NCBI RefSeq assembly: GCF_007998985.1
Contig: NZ_CP041659.1
Location: 1,858,001-1,922,000, forward strand
DNA from: Sphingomonas xanthus
GTDB lineage: Bacteria; Pseudomonadota; Alphaproteobacteria; Sphingomonadales; Sphingomonadaceae
Length of the DNA: 64,000 nucleotides
Direction: 5' to 3'
Positions within the stretch are counted from its first letter, which is position 1. The number at the start of each line of letters is the position of its first letter. The translations under genes were made by a program, and so were the position numbers. Positions 17,272 to 26,476 of this stretch are shown here, in pieces. Under the pieces are notes generated by a model that was not told where the DNA came from, searched no databases, and was given only the letters and a program-made list of their open reading frames with translations.

Positions 17272-19044
17272 GTGCATCAGCGCAGGATGCCGCTGGCCAA
17301 ACCTTCGCTTTCCGATTTGGCGCTCATTGCCGCCTATGCCGCCGCCGCGACGGTGACGATCGGCCTTACCCGCATTGGGGGCGGCGTAGCGATTCTCTGG
17401 CTCGCCTCGTCGGTGCTCATCGCCGTCCTCCTGGTCATACCGCGCAGCCGTTGGCCGGTTCCGCTGGCCGGATGCGCGCTGGCCAGCACGCTGGTTACCG
17501 GCCTGTTCGGGCTCGGCTGGGCCTTGGCGGTGCCCTTCGCCATTGCCAATATTACCGAGGCTTACGTCGCCGCGCGGCTGTTCCGCCAATATCGCCAGTC
17601 GCACGTCCCCTTGGGATCCATGTCCTGGATCCTGCGCTTCATCGTGTGCGTCGGAGTTATTGCCCCCGTCATCGCGGGCCTCATTGCAGCCTCGGCCCTG
17701 GCCGTCGCGGGCCGGGACTTTACCTCCAACCTGGCCAATTTCGTCACCGGCCACGGACTCGGCAACATCACCTTCATACCATTGTTCACCATGGTCGTCG
17801 GCGGTCGCTTCGCCATGTCGCTTCGCCATTCCTCGGGCCGAAAGCAGGCCGAGGCGGTCGCCTTGCTGTCGCTGGTGCTGGCATCGACCCTGCTCGTGTT
17901 CGTGGTAGAGGGCTGGCCGCTGCTGTTCCTACCGCTGCTGCCGCTGATCCTTTTGACCTTTCGGGCCGGTGCGAGCTGGGCCGCCGCGGCAGTAGTGGTG
18001 GTGGCAGTCGTCGGCGGCGGACTGACACTGGCGGGATCGGGGCCGATCCAGCTGATCGAAGGGTCGTTATCGACTAAGCTGCAATTCTTCCAACTCTACC
18101 TCGCGGCGATGGTCCTGACCGTCTTGCCAGTGGCCGCCGACCTTCGGCATCGCGCCTGGCTTCATCGCGAACTGCGATTGAGCGAAGGCCGGTACCGGCT
18201 GCTGGCGGACAATCTCACCGACATCGTCATCCATATGAATGCCGACGGCACGATCCGCTACGCGTCGCCCTCGATCCGCCAGTTGGGCGGCTATGACCCC
18301 GAATTACTGGCCGGCCGGCACATCCTTAGCCTGGTGCCGCCCGAATCCCTGCAGCAGGTCAAGGACGGCCATCTGGCGACGCTTGCCGCCCGGGGCGCCA
18401 CCTACAGCTATCGTCATCTTGCCCGGCTCGCGTCGGGAGAGCTTCGCTGGTTTGAAAGCAATGCCCGGGTGCTGCTAGACGAGCATGGCGAGCAGGAAGG
18501 CATATTGAGCGTCGTTCGCGACATTTCGCGGCAGGTGGCGGTCGAGGAACGGATGGAAGCGGCGGCTCTGACCGATCCTCTCACCGGGCTCGGCAACCGC
18601 CGAGCGTTCCGCGCGGCGGTCGAACAGCTGATGTCCGATGACGCGATCCGTCCGGTCAGTATCGCCGTGATCGACATCGACCATTTCAAGCGGGTCAACG
18701 ATGACTATGGTCATGACGCTGGCGATGACGTGCTTCGCACATTCGCCATGGTTGCGCAGGGCGCGGTGCGGCGCAACGACCTGGTCGCGCGGATCGGCGG
18801 CGAGGAATTTGCAGTCCTTCTGCCCGGCCTCGACCGGGATGGGGCGATCGCCATTTGCGAACGGATGCGCGTGCAAGTGGCGGAATCGCTTTGCGTGACC
18901 AGCGCCGGTCCGGTCCGAATTACGGTCAGCGGCGGTGTCGCGGCGCTGGGTGCCGACGGACTGGACGCGTGCCTTCGCGATGCGGACTCCGCGCTTTATC
19001 TCGCCAAGGCAGCCGGCCGCGACCGCATGGCTCTGGCCGCCTAG
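17272..19044 (+). CDS. MASE1-PAS-GGDEF membrane diguanylate cyclase
   Basis: 590 aa. Residues about 10-300 form a MASE1-type membrane sensor with eight or so helices. About 310-420 is a PAS domain (Tyr-Arg-Leu-Leu-Ala-Asp-Asn-Leu-Thr-Asp). About 425-590 is a GGDEF domain. The catalytic site is GGEEF at 509-513, and RRND at 500-503 is an intact product-inhibition I-site, so the protein should make cyclic di-GMP and be feedback-controlled. Three PilZ domains elsewhere in the window could be receptors. GTG at 17272 or ATG at 17287 is the start; neither has a clear ribosome site. Confidence 0.92.
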   Translation: MHQRRMPLAKPSLSDLALIAAYAAAATVTIGLTRIGGGVAILWLASSVLIAVLLVIPRSRWPVPLAGCALASTLVTGLFGLGWALAVPFAIANITEAYVAARLFRQYRQSHVPLGSMSWILRFIVCVGVIAPVIAGLIAASALAVAGRDFTSNLANFVTGHGLGNITFIPLFTMVVGGRFAMSLRHSSGRKQAEAVALLSLVLASTLLVFVVEGWPLLFLPLLPLILLTFRAGASWAAAAVVVVAVVGGGLTLAGSGPIQLIEGSLSTKLQFFQLYLAAMVLTVLPVAADLRHRAWLHRELRLSEGRYRLLADNLTDIVIHMNADGTIRYASPSIRQLGGYDPELLAGRHILSLVPPESLQQVKDGHLATLAARGATYSYRHLARLASGELRWFESNARVLLDEHGEQEGILSVVRDISRQVAVEERMEAAALTDPLTGLGNRRAFRAAVEQLMSDDAIRPVSIAVIDIDHFKRVNDDYGHDAGDDVLRTFAMVAQGAVRRNDLVARIGGEEFAVLLPGLDRDGAIAICERMRVQVAESLCVTSAGPVRITVSGGVAALGADGLDACLRDADSALYLAKAAGRDRMALAA

Positions 19045-19628
19045 GCGAAGTTGAAGCTGATGCTGAGCCGTTCGCCCTTGGCGCCGTGCGGACGTACTTC
19101 ATGGCGGAGCCAGCTTTCCCAAAGTAGCAGCAAGCCAGCCTCTGGCGCCATTTCCACGAAGGGAAGGAGCGTTTCCGGTGCGTCGTCGCGGCGAACCGGG
19201 GCAGCCATCATCATCGGCAGGCGCGGGTCCTCGAAGCGGATCGCGCCGCTCTTGGGCGGCACTTCCACATAAAGGGTCCCGCTGAGGACCGCATGGGGGT
19301 GGATGTGCGCGGAATGATGGCCGCCGCCCTTGAGGAGGTTGACCCAAAGGCTGTCGAGCTTGGGTTTGACATCCCATGCCAGCGCGCGGGCGAAGGCAGC
19401 AGCGTGACGCGTGAGGATGCGCTTCAGTTCATCGAAAGCGGGATCGCGGCGCGGCAAATCGTTGAGCGAGGCGTAGCTGGTATAGCCCTTATAGCCCTTG
19501 GCGCGGCTCCAGCGGCGACCGGCCTCGTCATCCTCGGCCAGCATGCGGATCGAATGGGCAAGCTCGACAAGCAGGGGCTCGCCGCCGAGCGACGCCTCGT
19601 AGAGCGGGGTGGCGAACAGCAACTTCAT
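19041..19628 (-). CDS. Putative 2-oxoglutarate/Fe(II) oxygenase of the TIGR02466 type
   Basis: 195 aa. The jelly-roll features are visible: a Trp-Val-Asn-Leu-Leu-Lys-Gly-Gly-Gly-His-His segment near residue 95, then His-Ile-His-Pro-His-Ala with metal-ligand candidates, and a C-terminal Trp-Leu-Arg-His-Glu-Val-Arg-Pro-His strand carrying the distal His and the Arg for 2-oxoglutarate. The substrate is unknown. Its start overlaps the pth stop by ATGA, so it is translationally coupled to pth, and it is convergent to the cyclase with a shared CTAG. Confidence 0.75.
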   Translation of the reverse strand: MKLLFATPLYEASLGGEPLLVELAHSIRMLAEDDEAGRRWSRAKGYKGYTSYASLNDLPRRDPAFDELKRILTRHAAAFARALAWDVKPKLDSLWVNLLKGGGHHSAHIHPHAVLSGTLYVEVPPKSGAIRFEDPRLPMMMAAPVRRDDAPETLLPFVEMAPEAGLLLLWESWLRHEVRPHGAKGERLSISFNFA

Positions 19629-20194
19629 GACTGCTGCCTCAGCGCGACGTCACTCATGAAGCGGACCTCGTCGCCCTCGGCCAGCCATCGCGCTTCCGCG
19701 GCGATAGCGCCAAGCAGGTCGGCGAGCGCATCCATCTCCGACTTGGCGTAATTGCCGAGCACGTAATTGGTGACCTGGTCCTTGTGCCCGGGATGGCCGA
19801 TGCCAATCCGCACGCGGCGAAAGTCGGGGCCGAGCGCCGCATTGATCGAGCGGAGGCCATTGTGGCCGGCTAGCCCCCCGCCGGTCCGCACTTTGACCTT
19901 CATCGGCGCAAGGTCCAGTTCGTCATGGAAGGCGGTCAGCGCGTCCTCGTCGAGCTTGTAGAAATGCAGCGCCAGCTGAACCGCGTCGCCGCTGACATTC
20001 ATATAGGTTTGGGGCTTGACGAGCAGTATCCGCTGTTGGCCGATACGCCCTTCGCTGACCAGGCTGCGGAATTTCTTCTGCCACGGGCCGAAGCCATGGA
20101 ATTCGGCGATGGCATCGAGCGCCATGAAGCCGACGTTGTGGCGGTGCAGCGCATATTGCGCGCCGGGATTTCCAAGGCCTGCCCAGATTTGCAT
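19625..20194 (-). CDS. pth: Peptidyl-tRNA hydrolase
   Basis: 189 aa. Releases stalled peptidyl-tRNA for recycling (cytosol, essential in most bacteria). Conserved sites: the N-terminal Gly-Leu-Gly-Asn-Pro-Gly with catalytic Arg-His-Asn (His19), Lys-Pro-Gln-Thr-Tyr-Met-Asn-Val-Ser-Gly, His-Asp-Glu-Leu-Asp and Gly-His-Asn-Gly-Leu-Arg-Ser. ATG at 20194 is the family start; seven more codons upstream are open but not conserved. Downstream of rplY across a terminator hairpin, as in the common rplY-pth arrangement. Confidence 0.97.
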   Translation of the reverse strand: MQIWAGLGNPGAQYALHRHNVGFMALDAIAEFHGFGPWQKKFRSLVSEGRIGQQRILLVKPQTYMNVSGDAVQLALHFYKLDEDALTAFHDELDLAPMKVKVRTGGGLAGHNGLRSINAALGPDFRRVRIGIGHPGHKDQVTNYVLGNYAKSEMDALADLLGAIAAEARWLAEGDEVRFMSDVALRQQS

Positions 20195-20212
20195 CGATCG
20201 AGTCCCTGCCAG

Positions 20213-20247
20213 CAAAAACGCCCACCCCGCAAGCGGGATGGGCGTTC
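20213..20247 (-). terminator. Terminator or attenuator between rplY and pth
   Basis: On the minus strand an ACGCCC-led stem of about 12 bp with one internal mismatch (AACGCCCATCCCGC against GCGGGGTGGGCGTT on the opposite arm) is followed by a T run (TTTTT, plus-strand A at 20213-20217). It lies 29 bases after the rplY stop and ahead of pth, so it probably limits readthrough from rplY into pth. Confidence 0.75.
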
Positions 20248-20275
20248 TTGATCCGTTGCAGGAAGCGAATGAAGC

Positions 20276-20959
20276 TTAGGCTTCTTCGCCGCCCTCGGCT
20301 TCGCCGGCTTCGGCGTCGCCTTCGGCCTCGTCTTCACCGACGGTCGGGACTTCGCCCGCTTCGGTCGAAGTATCGCCTTCTTCGGACTTCATCGCCGACG
20401 GGGCGACGACGGTGGCGACGGTGAAGTCGCGGTCGTCGATCGCCGGCTTGGCGCCCTTGGGCAGCGTGACCTGGCTGATGTGGATCGCATCGCCGATCTC
20501 CAGACCGGTAAGATCGATGTGGATCTCGTCCGGGATCTCGGCAGCGTCGCAAAGCAGCGCGATGTCGTGCTGGACGACGTTGAGAACGCCGCCACGCTTC
20601 AGGCCCGGCGAGGCTTCTTCATTGTCGAAGCGGACCGGGACGTTGACGTTGACCATGGTGTGCGCGCCGATGCGCAGAAAGTCGACGTGGATCGGCCGGC
20701 TGGTGACCGGGTGGAAGTCTACCGCCTTCGGCAGGGTGCGGTTGGCCTTGCCGCCAACTTCGACCATGACCACCGAGTTCATGAAGTGGCCGGTGTTCAG
20801 CATCTTGGTGAGGAGCTTTTCCTCGACGTGAACCGACATCGGCTCTTTCTTGTCGCCATAGACGACGCAGGGGACCCGGCCTTCGCGGCGCAGTGCACGG
20901 GAGGCTCCCTTGCCAGCCCGGTCGCGCGTTTCGGCGGGCAGCGTAAGCTGTTCGCTCAT
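20276..20959 (-). CDS. rplY: 50S ribosomal protein L25/general stress protein Ctc
   Basis: 227 aa. Binds 5S rRNA. This is the long Ctc form: an L25 domain (to about residue 95, with [12 protein letters not shown] and Val-Asp-Phe-Leu-Arg-Ile), a C-terminal TL5 beta domain (Asn-Val-Val-Gln-His-Asp-Ile), and a disordered acidic Glu/Ala-rich tail over the last 35 residues. The long form with an acidic tail is usual in alphaproteobacteria. ATG start. It is the first gene of the minus-strand group rplY-pth-oxygenase. Confidence 0.96.
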   Translation of the reverse strand: MSEQLTLPAETRDRAGKGASRALRREGRVPCVVYGDKKEPMSVHVEEKLLTKMLNTGHFMNSVVMVEVGGKANRTLPKAVDFHPVTSRPIHVDFLRIGAHTMVNVNVPVRFDNEEASPGLKRGGVLNVVQHDIALLCDAAEIPDEIHIDLTGLEIGDAIHISQVTLPKGAKPAIDDRDFTVATVVAPSAMKSEEGDTSTEAGEVPTVGEDEAEGDAEAGEAEGGEEA

Positions 20960-21068
20960 TGTTTGATTTCCTTGTGTTTACGGCTCCGCCACGCCTCCAG
21001 GGATGACCATGGGTGAGCCAGCGCGCGCCTATAGGGTCGAGCGCGGCGATTGGCAAGCTGGCGAGGCC

Positions 21069-21926
21069 TTAGCCGACCCTGGTCGAGGCGATCCCGCGAA
21101 CCGCGAGCCGCTGTTGGACGCTGTCCTTTCCGGCGAGATGGCCCGACCCGACAGCGACGAATACGATGCCGGGGCGGTCCAGTCGTTCGGCGATCCAGTC
21201 GGCCCAGCGGCTGTTGCGGTCGGCGATCAGCATCCGATAGGCGACCGGCGACTTGGCCTCAAACCCGGCGAGCATTGTCGAAAATGCGCCGGTGTCCCCG
21301 GCTTTCCACGCCCGAAGTAGGCCGTCCATCGTGACGGGCGGTGATGCGATCGCTGGGACGGGCGGCTGCGCCGCCGCCGCCGTGGGGATGCTGGCAAGTG
21401 TCCTCAACTGGTCTTCAAAACGTTCAAGTCCGGCGACGGGTTTTCCGCTGCTTTCGGCGACGCGGCGCAACACCATGTCGGCGCCATGGTCGACCGAAAG
21501 GCCTAGCTGCTGCTGGCCGTTGCTGATCGCGGTTCGAGTCTGGGCGATGAAAGCCTTGGGCCGTCCATCGGCTCCGGTAGTCGCCTCCCTTCCGGCGCTG
21601 GCGGGATCCGCCGGGGCGACGGTTTCCAGCACAAGCTCGCCCGATCGATCGAAGGCATGGCGGATGCGCTGGTCGAACCAGGCGGTGCGGCCATCGAGCG
21701 TGTGAAAGGTTCCGAACAGATAGATTGTCGTATCGGCGTCCTGGATTTTCCACAGGGCCGGCGTGGCGAAACTGACCGGGAGGGCCTGCTGCGGCGCGGG
21801 CGGCGCGGGCAGCGCGGGTGCGGCGGCCGAGGCCGCACCGGCCACCACCAAGGCCAGCGCGCCAAGGCCCCTGCCAAAGCCTCTAAAGGGCGCAATAGGC
21901 CCGTTAACAATCCCAAATATCGTCAC
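21069..21926 (-). CDS. TraB/GumN family protein, copy 1
   Basis: 285 aa, GTG start. A signal peptide (to about residue 36) and a Pro/Ala-rich linker precede the domain. The TraB/GumN (EreA/ChaN-like) pattern is seen as Leu-Phe-Gly-Thr-Phe-His-Thr-Leu (GxxH) and the C-terminal Val-Ala-Val-Gly-Ser-Gly-His-Leu-Ala-Gly. Plant and archaeal relatives were proposed to be metal-dependent hydrolases; the bacterial secreted form is uncharacterised. It lies 114 bp downstream of a second copy on the same strand, so the pair looks like an ancient tandem duplication. Confidence 0.85.
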   Translation of the reverse strand: MTIFGIVNGPIAPFRGFGRGLGALALVVAGAASAAAPALPAPPAPQQALPVSFATPALWKIQDADTTIYLFGTFHTLDGRTAWFDQRIRHAFDRSGELVLETVAPADPASAGREATTGADGRPKAFIAQTRTAISNGQQQLGLSVDHGADMVLRRVAESSGKPVAGLERFEDQLRTLASIPTAAAAQPPVPAIASPPVTMDGLLRAWKAGDTGAFSTMLAGFEAKSPVAYRMLIADRNSRWADWIAERLDRPGIVFVAVGSGHLAGKDSVQQRLAVRGIASTRVG

Positions 21927-22040
21927 TGGCGACCCCCCGCCGGTTGAGGGTCAAAGTGTTGGCTAATAAGGATTAACCGTCAATCAACGGCGCAGCAGTT
22001 GTCCCCAGATTTGCGACGAACCGAGTCGGGGCTGCGGTCA

Positions 22041-22934
22041 TTATTGGACGCGTGTGACTTTCACGCCCTGCTTTTCAAGCATCGAGACCACCGAATGGTC
22101 CCCGGCAAGATGTCCGGCGCCGACCGCCACCATCACCGTGCCCGGCTGGTCCATGCGCTGCTTGACCCAGGCCGTCCAATTCAGATTGCGCTTGCGGATC
22201 AGGGCATCCATCAGTTCGGGCGCCTCATCGAGCTCGACGTTGAAGCTCTTGGCAATGCCGGCAACATCGCCCTTGATCCATGCGTCGAGCATCCCGCCGA
22301 ACTCTTTCTTCATCGCCGCCGGGTCGTCGAGCACGCCCTCGAGAAACTTGCGCTGCGCCGCCTCAGACAATGTATCGAAATAACCGAACTGCTCGGCATT
22401 GGTTTCCAGCTGCCCGACCGTCTTGCCGCCCTCGGAGAACTGCTTCTTGAGCGCGCTTTCAACGCCGGACCCAGGCTGGAGGCCCAAGTCCTTGAACTGG
22501 ACGCCAAGCAGCATGAATGCCGCTGCCCAGGTTTCCAGCTTGTCGAATATCGGCGCCGGAAGCCCGGACTTGGCGATCGCCTTCGACAGCGCATCCTTGT
22601 GCGCGGCGTCGACCCGATCAGCTAGCGGCGGCAGGCCCGGCGAGACTGCCAGCTTGAACATCTCGCCAACGGTCGCGGCGGGGTTGGTCTCGTCGATCAC
22701 CGTTTCGATGACGAGCGTGTCCGAAGCGGTGGCGGCGGCATCGAATGCGGGGCTGCGCCATTGGGTGCCGTCGGGCAGCAGATGGATGGTGCCAAACAGA
22801 TAGATGGTAGTGTCTGCATCGGCGACCTTCCACATCGCAGGCTTGGACTCGGCGACCGCGGGCGCCGCGCAGGCGATCGCGGCAACGGCGCCGGCCCAGG
22901 CCAGCTTGCGTTCGAAGCGCTTGAACAAACTCAT
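22041..22934 (-). CDS. TraB/GumN family protein, copy 2
   Basis: 297 aa. A signal peptide ends near Val-Ala-Glu (about residue 29). It carries the same motifs as its neighbour: Leu-Phe-Gly-Thr-Ile-His-Leu-Leu near residue 48 and [10 protein letters not shown] at the C-terminus. The two proteins share the overall plan but have diverged strongly between the motifs. GGAGGG lies upstream of both the GTG at 22937 and the ATG at 22934; ATG is chosen. It is divergent from glyQ. No clear terminator separates it from copy 1. Confidence 0.85.
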   Translation of the reverse strand: MSLFKRFERKLAWAGAVAAIACAAPAVAESKPAMWKVADADTTIYLFGTIHLLPDGTQWRSPAFDAAATASDTLVIETVIDETNPAATVGEMFKLAVSPGLPPLADRVDAAHKDALSKAIAKSGLPAPIFDKLETWAAAFMLLGVQFKDLGLQPGSGVESALKKQFSEGGKTVGQLETNAEQFGYFDTLSEAAQRKFLEGVLDDPAAMKKEFGGMLDAWIKGDVAGIAKSFNVELDEAPELMDALIRKRNLNWTAWVKQRMDQPGTVMVAVGAGHLAGDHSVVSMLEKQGVKVTRVQ

Positions 22935-23060
22935 CACTTTATTCCCTCCAGCCCCACATCAAGGGCAGAGATAGGGACGATCCCCGGCTTCGTCCACTTG
23001 CCGAGGCCCTTGCGATGCGCCAAAGCCCGCCAACTGTTTCATGACGGGAAAAGCTGCACC

Positions 23061-23921
23061 GTGAGCCTGAGCTTCCAGGACCTAATCCTGACCCTGCATC
23101 GGTATTGGGGCGACCGGGGATGCATTATCCTCCAGCCTTATGACATGGAGATGGGGGCGGGGACCTTCCATCCGGCAACGGTGCTGCGTGCGCTGGGCCC
23201 CGACCCGTGGAATGCGGCCTTCGTCCAGCCATGCCGCCGCCCGACCGACGGCCGCTATGGCGAAAATCCGAACCGGCTTGGCCATTACTACCAGTATCAG
23301 GTGATCCTGAAGCCCAGCCCTGCGGACCTGCAGCAGCTCTATCTCGGCTCGCTCGATGCGATCGGGATCGACTCACTGAAGCATGACATTCGTTTCGTTG
23401 AGGATGATTGGGAAAGCCCGACGCTTGGCGCCTGGGGGCTTGGCTGGGAAGTGTGGTGCGACGGGATGGAAGTCACCCAGTTCACCTATTTCCAGCAGGT
23501 CGGAGGCTTCGACTGCAAGCCGGTGGCGGGCGAGTTGACCTATGGCCTCGAACGGCTGGCGATGTACATCCAGGGGGTCGACAACGTGTTCGCCCTCCGG
23601 TTCAACGACGCCGGCGTTAGCTACGGCGACGTGTTCCTCGAAAATGAGCGGCAGATGTCGAAATGGCATTTCGAGGTCGCCGACACCCAATCCCTCTTCG
23701 ACGGATTCAAAAAGGCAGTCGCGGAGAGTGAGAACAGCCTCAATGCTGGGGTCGCGATCGCCGCCTATGAACAGGCGATCAAGGCCAGCCACATCTTCAA
23801 TACGCTCCAGGCGCGCGGCGTCATCTCGGTGGCGGAGCGGCAGGCCTATATCGGCCGGGTCCGCGATCTCGCCAAGGGCGCCTGCCAGGCCTGGATGGAT
23901 TACAAGGGATATGCGGCATGA
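23061..23921 (+). CDS. glyQ: Glycyl-tRNA synthetase alpha subunit
   Basis: 286 aa. Catalytic subunit of the bacterial alpha2beta2 class II enzyme charging tRNA-Gly. The N-terminal Ser-Phe-Gln-Asp-Leu-Ile-Leu-Thr-Leu, the block Gly-Ala-Gly-Thr-Phe-His-Pro-Ala-Thr, and [12 protein letters not shown] are nearly invariant in GlyQ. The frame is open 100 codons upstream, but GTG at 23061 (GTG-AGC-CTG-AGC) gives the exact family start. The stop overlaps the glyS start (ATGA). Confidence 0.97.
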   Translation: MSLSFQDLILTLHRYWGDRGCIILQPYDMEMGAGTFHPATVLRALGPDPWNAAFVQPCRRPTDGRYGENPNRLGHYYQYQVILKPSPADLQQLYLGSLDAIGIDSLKHDIRFVEDDWESPTLGAWGLGWEVWCDGMEVTQFTYFQQVGGFDCKPVAGELTYGLERLAMYIQGVDNVFALRFNDAGVSYGDVFLENERQMSKWHFEVADTQSLFDGFKKAVAESENSLNAGVAIAAYEQAIKASHIFNTLQARGVISVAERQAYIGRVRDLAKGACQAWMDYKGYAA

Positions 23922-26101
23922 GCGACCGGCTTGCCTCCGGCGCGACCGAAAATGACGCCGCCGATTTCCTGCTTGAATTGCTCAGCGAGGAAATTCCGGC
24001 CCGAATGCAGGCCAAGGCGCGCAACGACCTGGCGCGGATGATGGTCGAGGCGCTGAGCGCGGCCGGGCTGAGCCATGCCGGCGTCGACAATTATTCGACC
24101 CCCCGCCGCCTGGCGCTGATCGCACGGGATTTGCCCTTGGCGACGGAAGCGGTACGCGAGGAACTGAAGGGTCCGCGCACCTCCGCCCCGCCGCAGGCGC
24201 TCGACGGTTTCCTGCGCAAGACCGGCCTGACCCGGGACCAACTGGAGGATCGCGACGGCACCTGGTTCGCGGTGGTCGACAAGCCGGGTCGATCCACGAC
24301 GGATGTCCTTGCCGAGGCGGTAACCGCGATCATTCGCGACTTTCCATGGCCCAAGGCGATGCGCTGGGGCGCGGCGTCGCGGTCGGCGGCCTCACTCCGC
24401 TGGGTGCGGCCGCTTCATTCGATCGTCGCGCTGCTTGGCGAGAAAATCGTGCCGGTGGCGATCGAGGGTGTGTCGTGCGGAGCCGCCACGCTCGGTCACC
24501 GCTTCCACCATCCCGGGCCAATCACCATTGGCGGGGCCCATGACTATGTCGAAAAGCTGCGCGCCTGCCACGTCATCGTCGACCAGGAAGAGCGCGAGGC
24601 GATCATCCGCAAGGGCACCTTCGACGCGGCCGAGGATGCCGGCTTCCTGCTGGTTGAGGACGAGGGGCTGGTGGTTGAAAATGCCGGCCTGACCGAGTGG
24701 CCGCGCCCGCTGCTCGGGGGGTTCGATCCGGAGTATCTCGACGTCCCCGAGGAAGTGATCCAGCTCACCGCGCGCATCAACCAGAAATATTTCGTGATGC
24801 GTTCCCCGGACGGGAAGCTTGCGCCGCACTTTGTCTGCACCGCGAACATCGACGCCAATGACGGCGGCGAAGCGATCGTTGCCGGCAATGAGCGGGTGCT
24901 CGCAGCCCGGTTGAGCGACGCGCGCTTTTTCTGGGAGCAGGATTTGAAGCTCGGGCTCGAGGAATTTCTGCCCAAGCTGGAATCGATGCTGTTTTACGAG
25001 GGCATGGGTTCACTGCGAGCCAAGGCGGACCGGATGGCCGAGCTTTCAGCCCGGTTGGCGCGGGATTATTTCCCTGAGTGCGATCCCGAGATTGCGCGTC
25101 GCGCCGGACTGCTGGCCAAGGCCGACCTTGCAACCGGCATGGTCGGCGAGTTCCCCGAGCTGCAGGGGGTGATGGGCAGCTATTATGCCGACCGGCAGGG
25201 CGAGGAGCCGGGCACCGTGGCGGCATTGCGCCAGCAATATGAAGCTTCGGTGGAAGGCCCGGTCGCGGTGTGCGTCGCGCTCGCCGACCGGCTCGATACG
25301 CTGGCCGCCTTCTTCGCGCGCGGCATCAAGCCCACCGGATCGAAGGATCCCTTCGCGCTGCGCCGCGCGGCGCTGCAGACGATCCTGACAATCCTTTCGA
25401 ACGGCACGCGTCTTCGGCTGCAGGCGGCGTTGGAACAGGCCAAGGCCGGGCTTGGCGCCGAAGGCGCTGCGCTCGACGTTTCCGAACTGCTGGCCTTCTT
25501 CGCCGACCGCTTGAAGGTGCAGCAGCGCGAAGCCGGGGTTCGCCACGACCTGATCGATGCGGTGTTCGCGCTTGGCGGGGAGGACGACCTGGTCCGGCTG
25601 CTGGCGCGGGTCACGGCCTTGCAGGGGTTTGTAACGACCGGGGAGGGGGGTGACCTGCTGGCCGGTTACAAGCGAGCGGCGAACATCCTCAAGAAGGAAA
25701 AATGGGACCTGCCCCGGGTTATGACCGGGAAGGGCGAGCAGGGCATTCCGCAGACCGGAGAGGAAGATCCGCTGGTGCTGGTCGAGGAGCCAGCGATCGC
25801 CGCGGCAGTGCGCGAAATGGCCACGGGCTCGACCCAGAATGACGACGCCCCGGCGGAAGAAGTGGCGCTGGTTGCGGCACTTGATCGGGCCGAACCCGAC
25901 GCGGCGAGGGCCGTCGCCGCGGAGGATTTCACCGCCGCAATGACTGCGCTCGCAAGCCTGCGCGCGCCGATCGACGCCTTCTTCGACAAGGTCACGGTCA
26001 ACGACTCCGATGCCGAAGCCCGCAAGCGTCGCCTGAACCTGCTCGCGCGTTTCCGCGACGCCGTTCACAACGTCGCGGATTTTTCGAAAATCGAAGGCTA
26101 G
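23918..26101 (+). CDS. glyS: Glycyl-tRNA synthetase beta subunit
   Basis: 727 aa, within the usual size. Binds the tRNA; the C-terminal anticodon-binding domain ends near residue 727. Family segments: [12 protein letters not shown] at the N-terminus, Met-Arg-Trp-Gly near residue 147, and [14 protein letters not shown] near residue 470. The internal acidic stretch near residues 605-650 is variable among species. It is coupled to glyQ by a 4-base overlap, and the stop is shared with the convergent small gene in CTAG. Confidence 0.97.
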   Translation: MSDRLASGATENDAADFLLELLSEEIPARMQAKARNDLARMMVEALSAAGLSHAGVDNYSTPRRLALIARDLPLATEAVREELKGPRTSAPPQALDGFLRKTGLTRDQLEDRDGTWFAVVDKPGRSTTDVLAEAVTAIIRDFPWPKAMRWGAASRSAASLRWVRPLHSIVALLGEKIVPVAIEGVSCGAATLGHRFHHPGPITIGGAHDYVEKLRACHVIVDQEEREAIIRKGTFDAAEDAGFLLVEDEGLVVENAGLTEWPRPLLGGFDPEYLDVPEEVIQLTARINQKYFVMRSPDGKLAPHFVCTANIDANDGGEAIVAGNERVLAARLSDARFFWEQDLKLGLEEFLPKLESMLFYEGMGSLRAKADRMAELSARLARDYFPECDPEIARRAGLLAKADLATGMVGEFPELQGVMGSYYADRQGEEPGTVAALRQQYEASVEGPVAVCVALADRLDTLAAFFARGIKPTGSKDPFALRRAALQTILTILSNGTRLRLQAALEQAKAGLGAEGAALDVSELLAFFADRLKVQQREAGVRHDLIDAVFALGGEDDLVRLLARVTALQGFVTTGEGGDLLAGYKRAANILKKEKWDLPRVMTGKGEQGIPQTGEEDPLVLVEEPAIAAAVREMATGSTQNDDAPAEEVALVAALDRAEPDAARAVAAEDFTAAMTALASLRAPIDAFFDKVTVNDSDAEARKRRLNLLARFRDAVHNVADFSKIEG

Positions 26102-26355
26102 GCGTCCCGCTCGTCGACAACTCCGTCGCGGTTGCGGTCGCCCTTCAGCGCGGCGGCGCGCAGCGAGTCGCGTTCTCGCCATTCGGTTTCCCGTTCCGCA
26201 TGGATCCGTTCCAGTTCCGCGCGGCGCTCGGCCTCGCTGTTATAGCGCTGTTTCCACTTGCGCCCGCCGCCGGTGAACAGGAAGCCGCCAACCAGCAGGC
26301 CGAGGACGAAAACCAGCATCACGATAATCCACTGGTCTGACGTAAATTGCAGCAT
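26098..26355 (-). CDS. Small single-pass membrane protein with an EF-hand-like tail
   Basis: 85 aa. One transmembrane helix (about residues 9-29), a basic/charged helical region rich in Glu and Arg (about 33-70), and a C-terminal Asp-Arg-Asn-Arg-Asp-Gly-Val-Val-Asp-Glu-Arg-Asp. The last fits a single EF-hand or dockerin-type calcium-loop pattern (DxNxDGxxDxxD). I do not recognise the family. A possible general-stress promoter lies upstream. Stop codons of this gene and glyS overlap. Confidence 0.75.
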   Translation of the reverse strand: MLQFTSDQWIIVMLVFVLGLLVGGFLFTGGGRKWKQRYNSEAERRAELERIHAERETEWRERDSLRAAALKGDRNRDGVVDERDA

Positions 26356-26385
26356 TTTAAACCCCTGTGAGATGTTGCGACTACC

Positions 26386-26411
26386 AACCTGTATCTAGGC
26401 CAATTCGTTCC
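26386..26411 (-). promoter_or_regulatory. Possible EcfG (general stress) promoter
   Basis: On the minus strand GGAAC (plus 26407-26411) is followed after 17 bases by GGTT (plus 26386-26389). The known alphaproteobacterial EcfG consensus is GGAAC-N16/17-CGTT, so the -35 is exact, the spacing allowed, and one -10 base differs. It lies 31 bases before the start of the EF-hand-like membrane protein gene. Confidence 0.4.
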
Positions 26412-26421
26412 CGAAACGAAC

Positions 26422-26455
26422 ATCGCCGCCGCTCCCTTCAAGGAACGACGGCGAT
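26422..26455 (-). terminator. Weak hairpin after tadC
   Basis: A 7-bp stem ATCGCCG/CGGCGAT (26422-26428 with 26449-26455) with an extra inner TCC/GGA pairing lies 22 bases downstream of the tadC stop. No clean T run follows, so termination is uncertain. Confidence 0.3.
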
Positions 26456-26476
26456 ATCCCGCCCCCGAGGGTAGCG

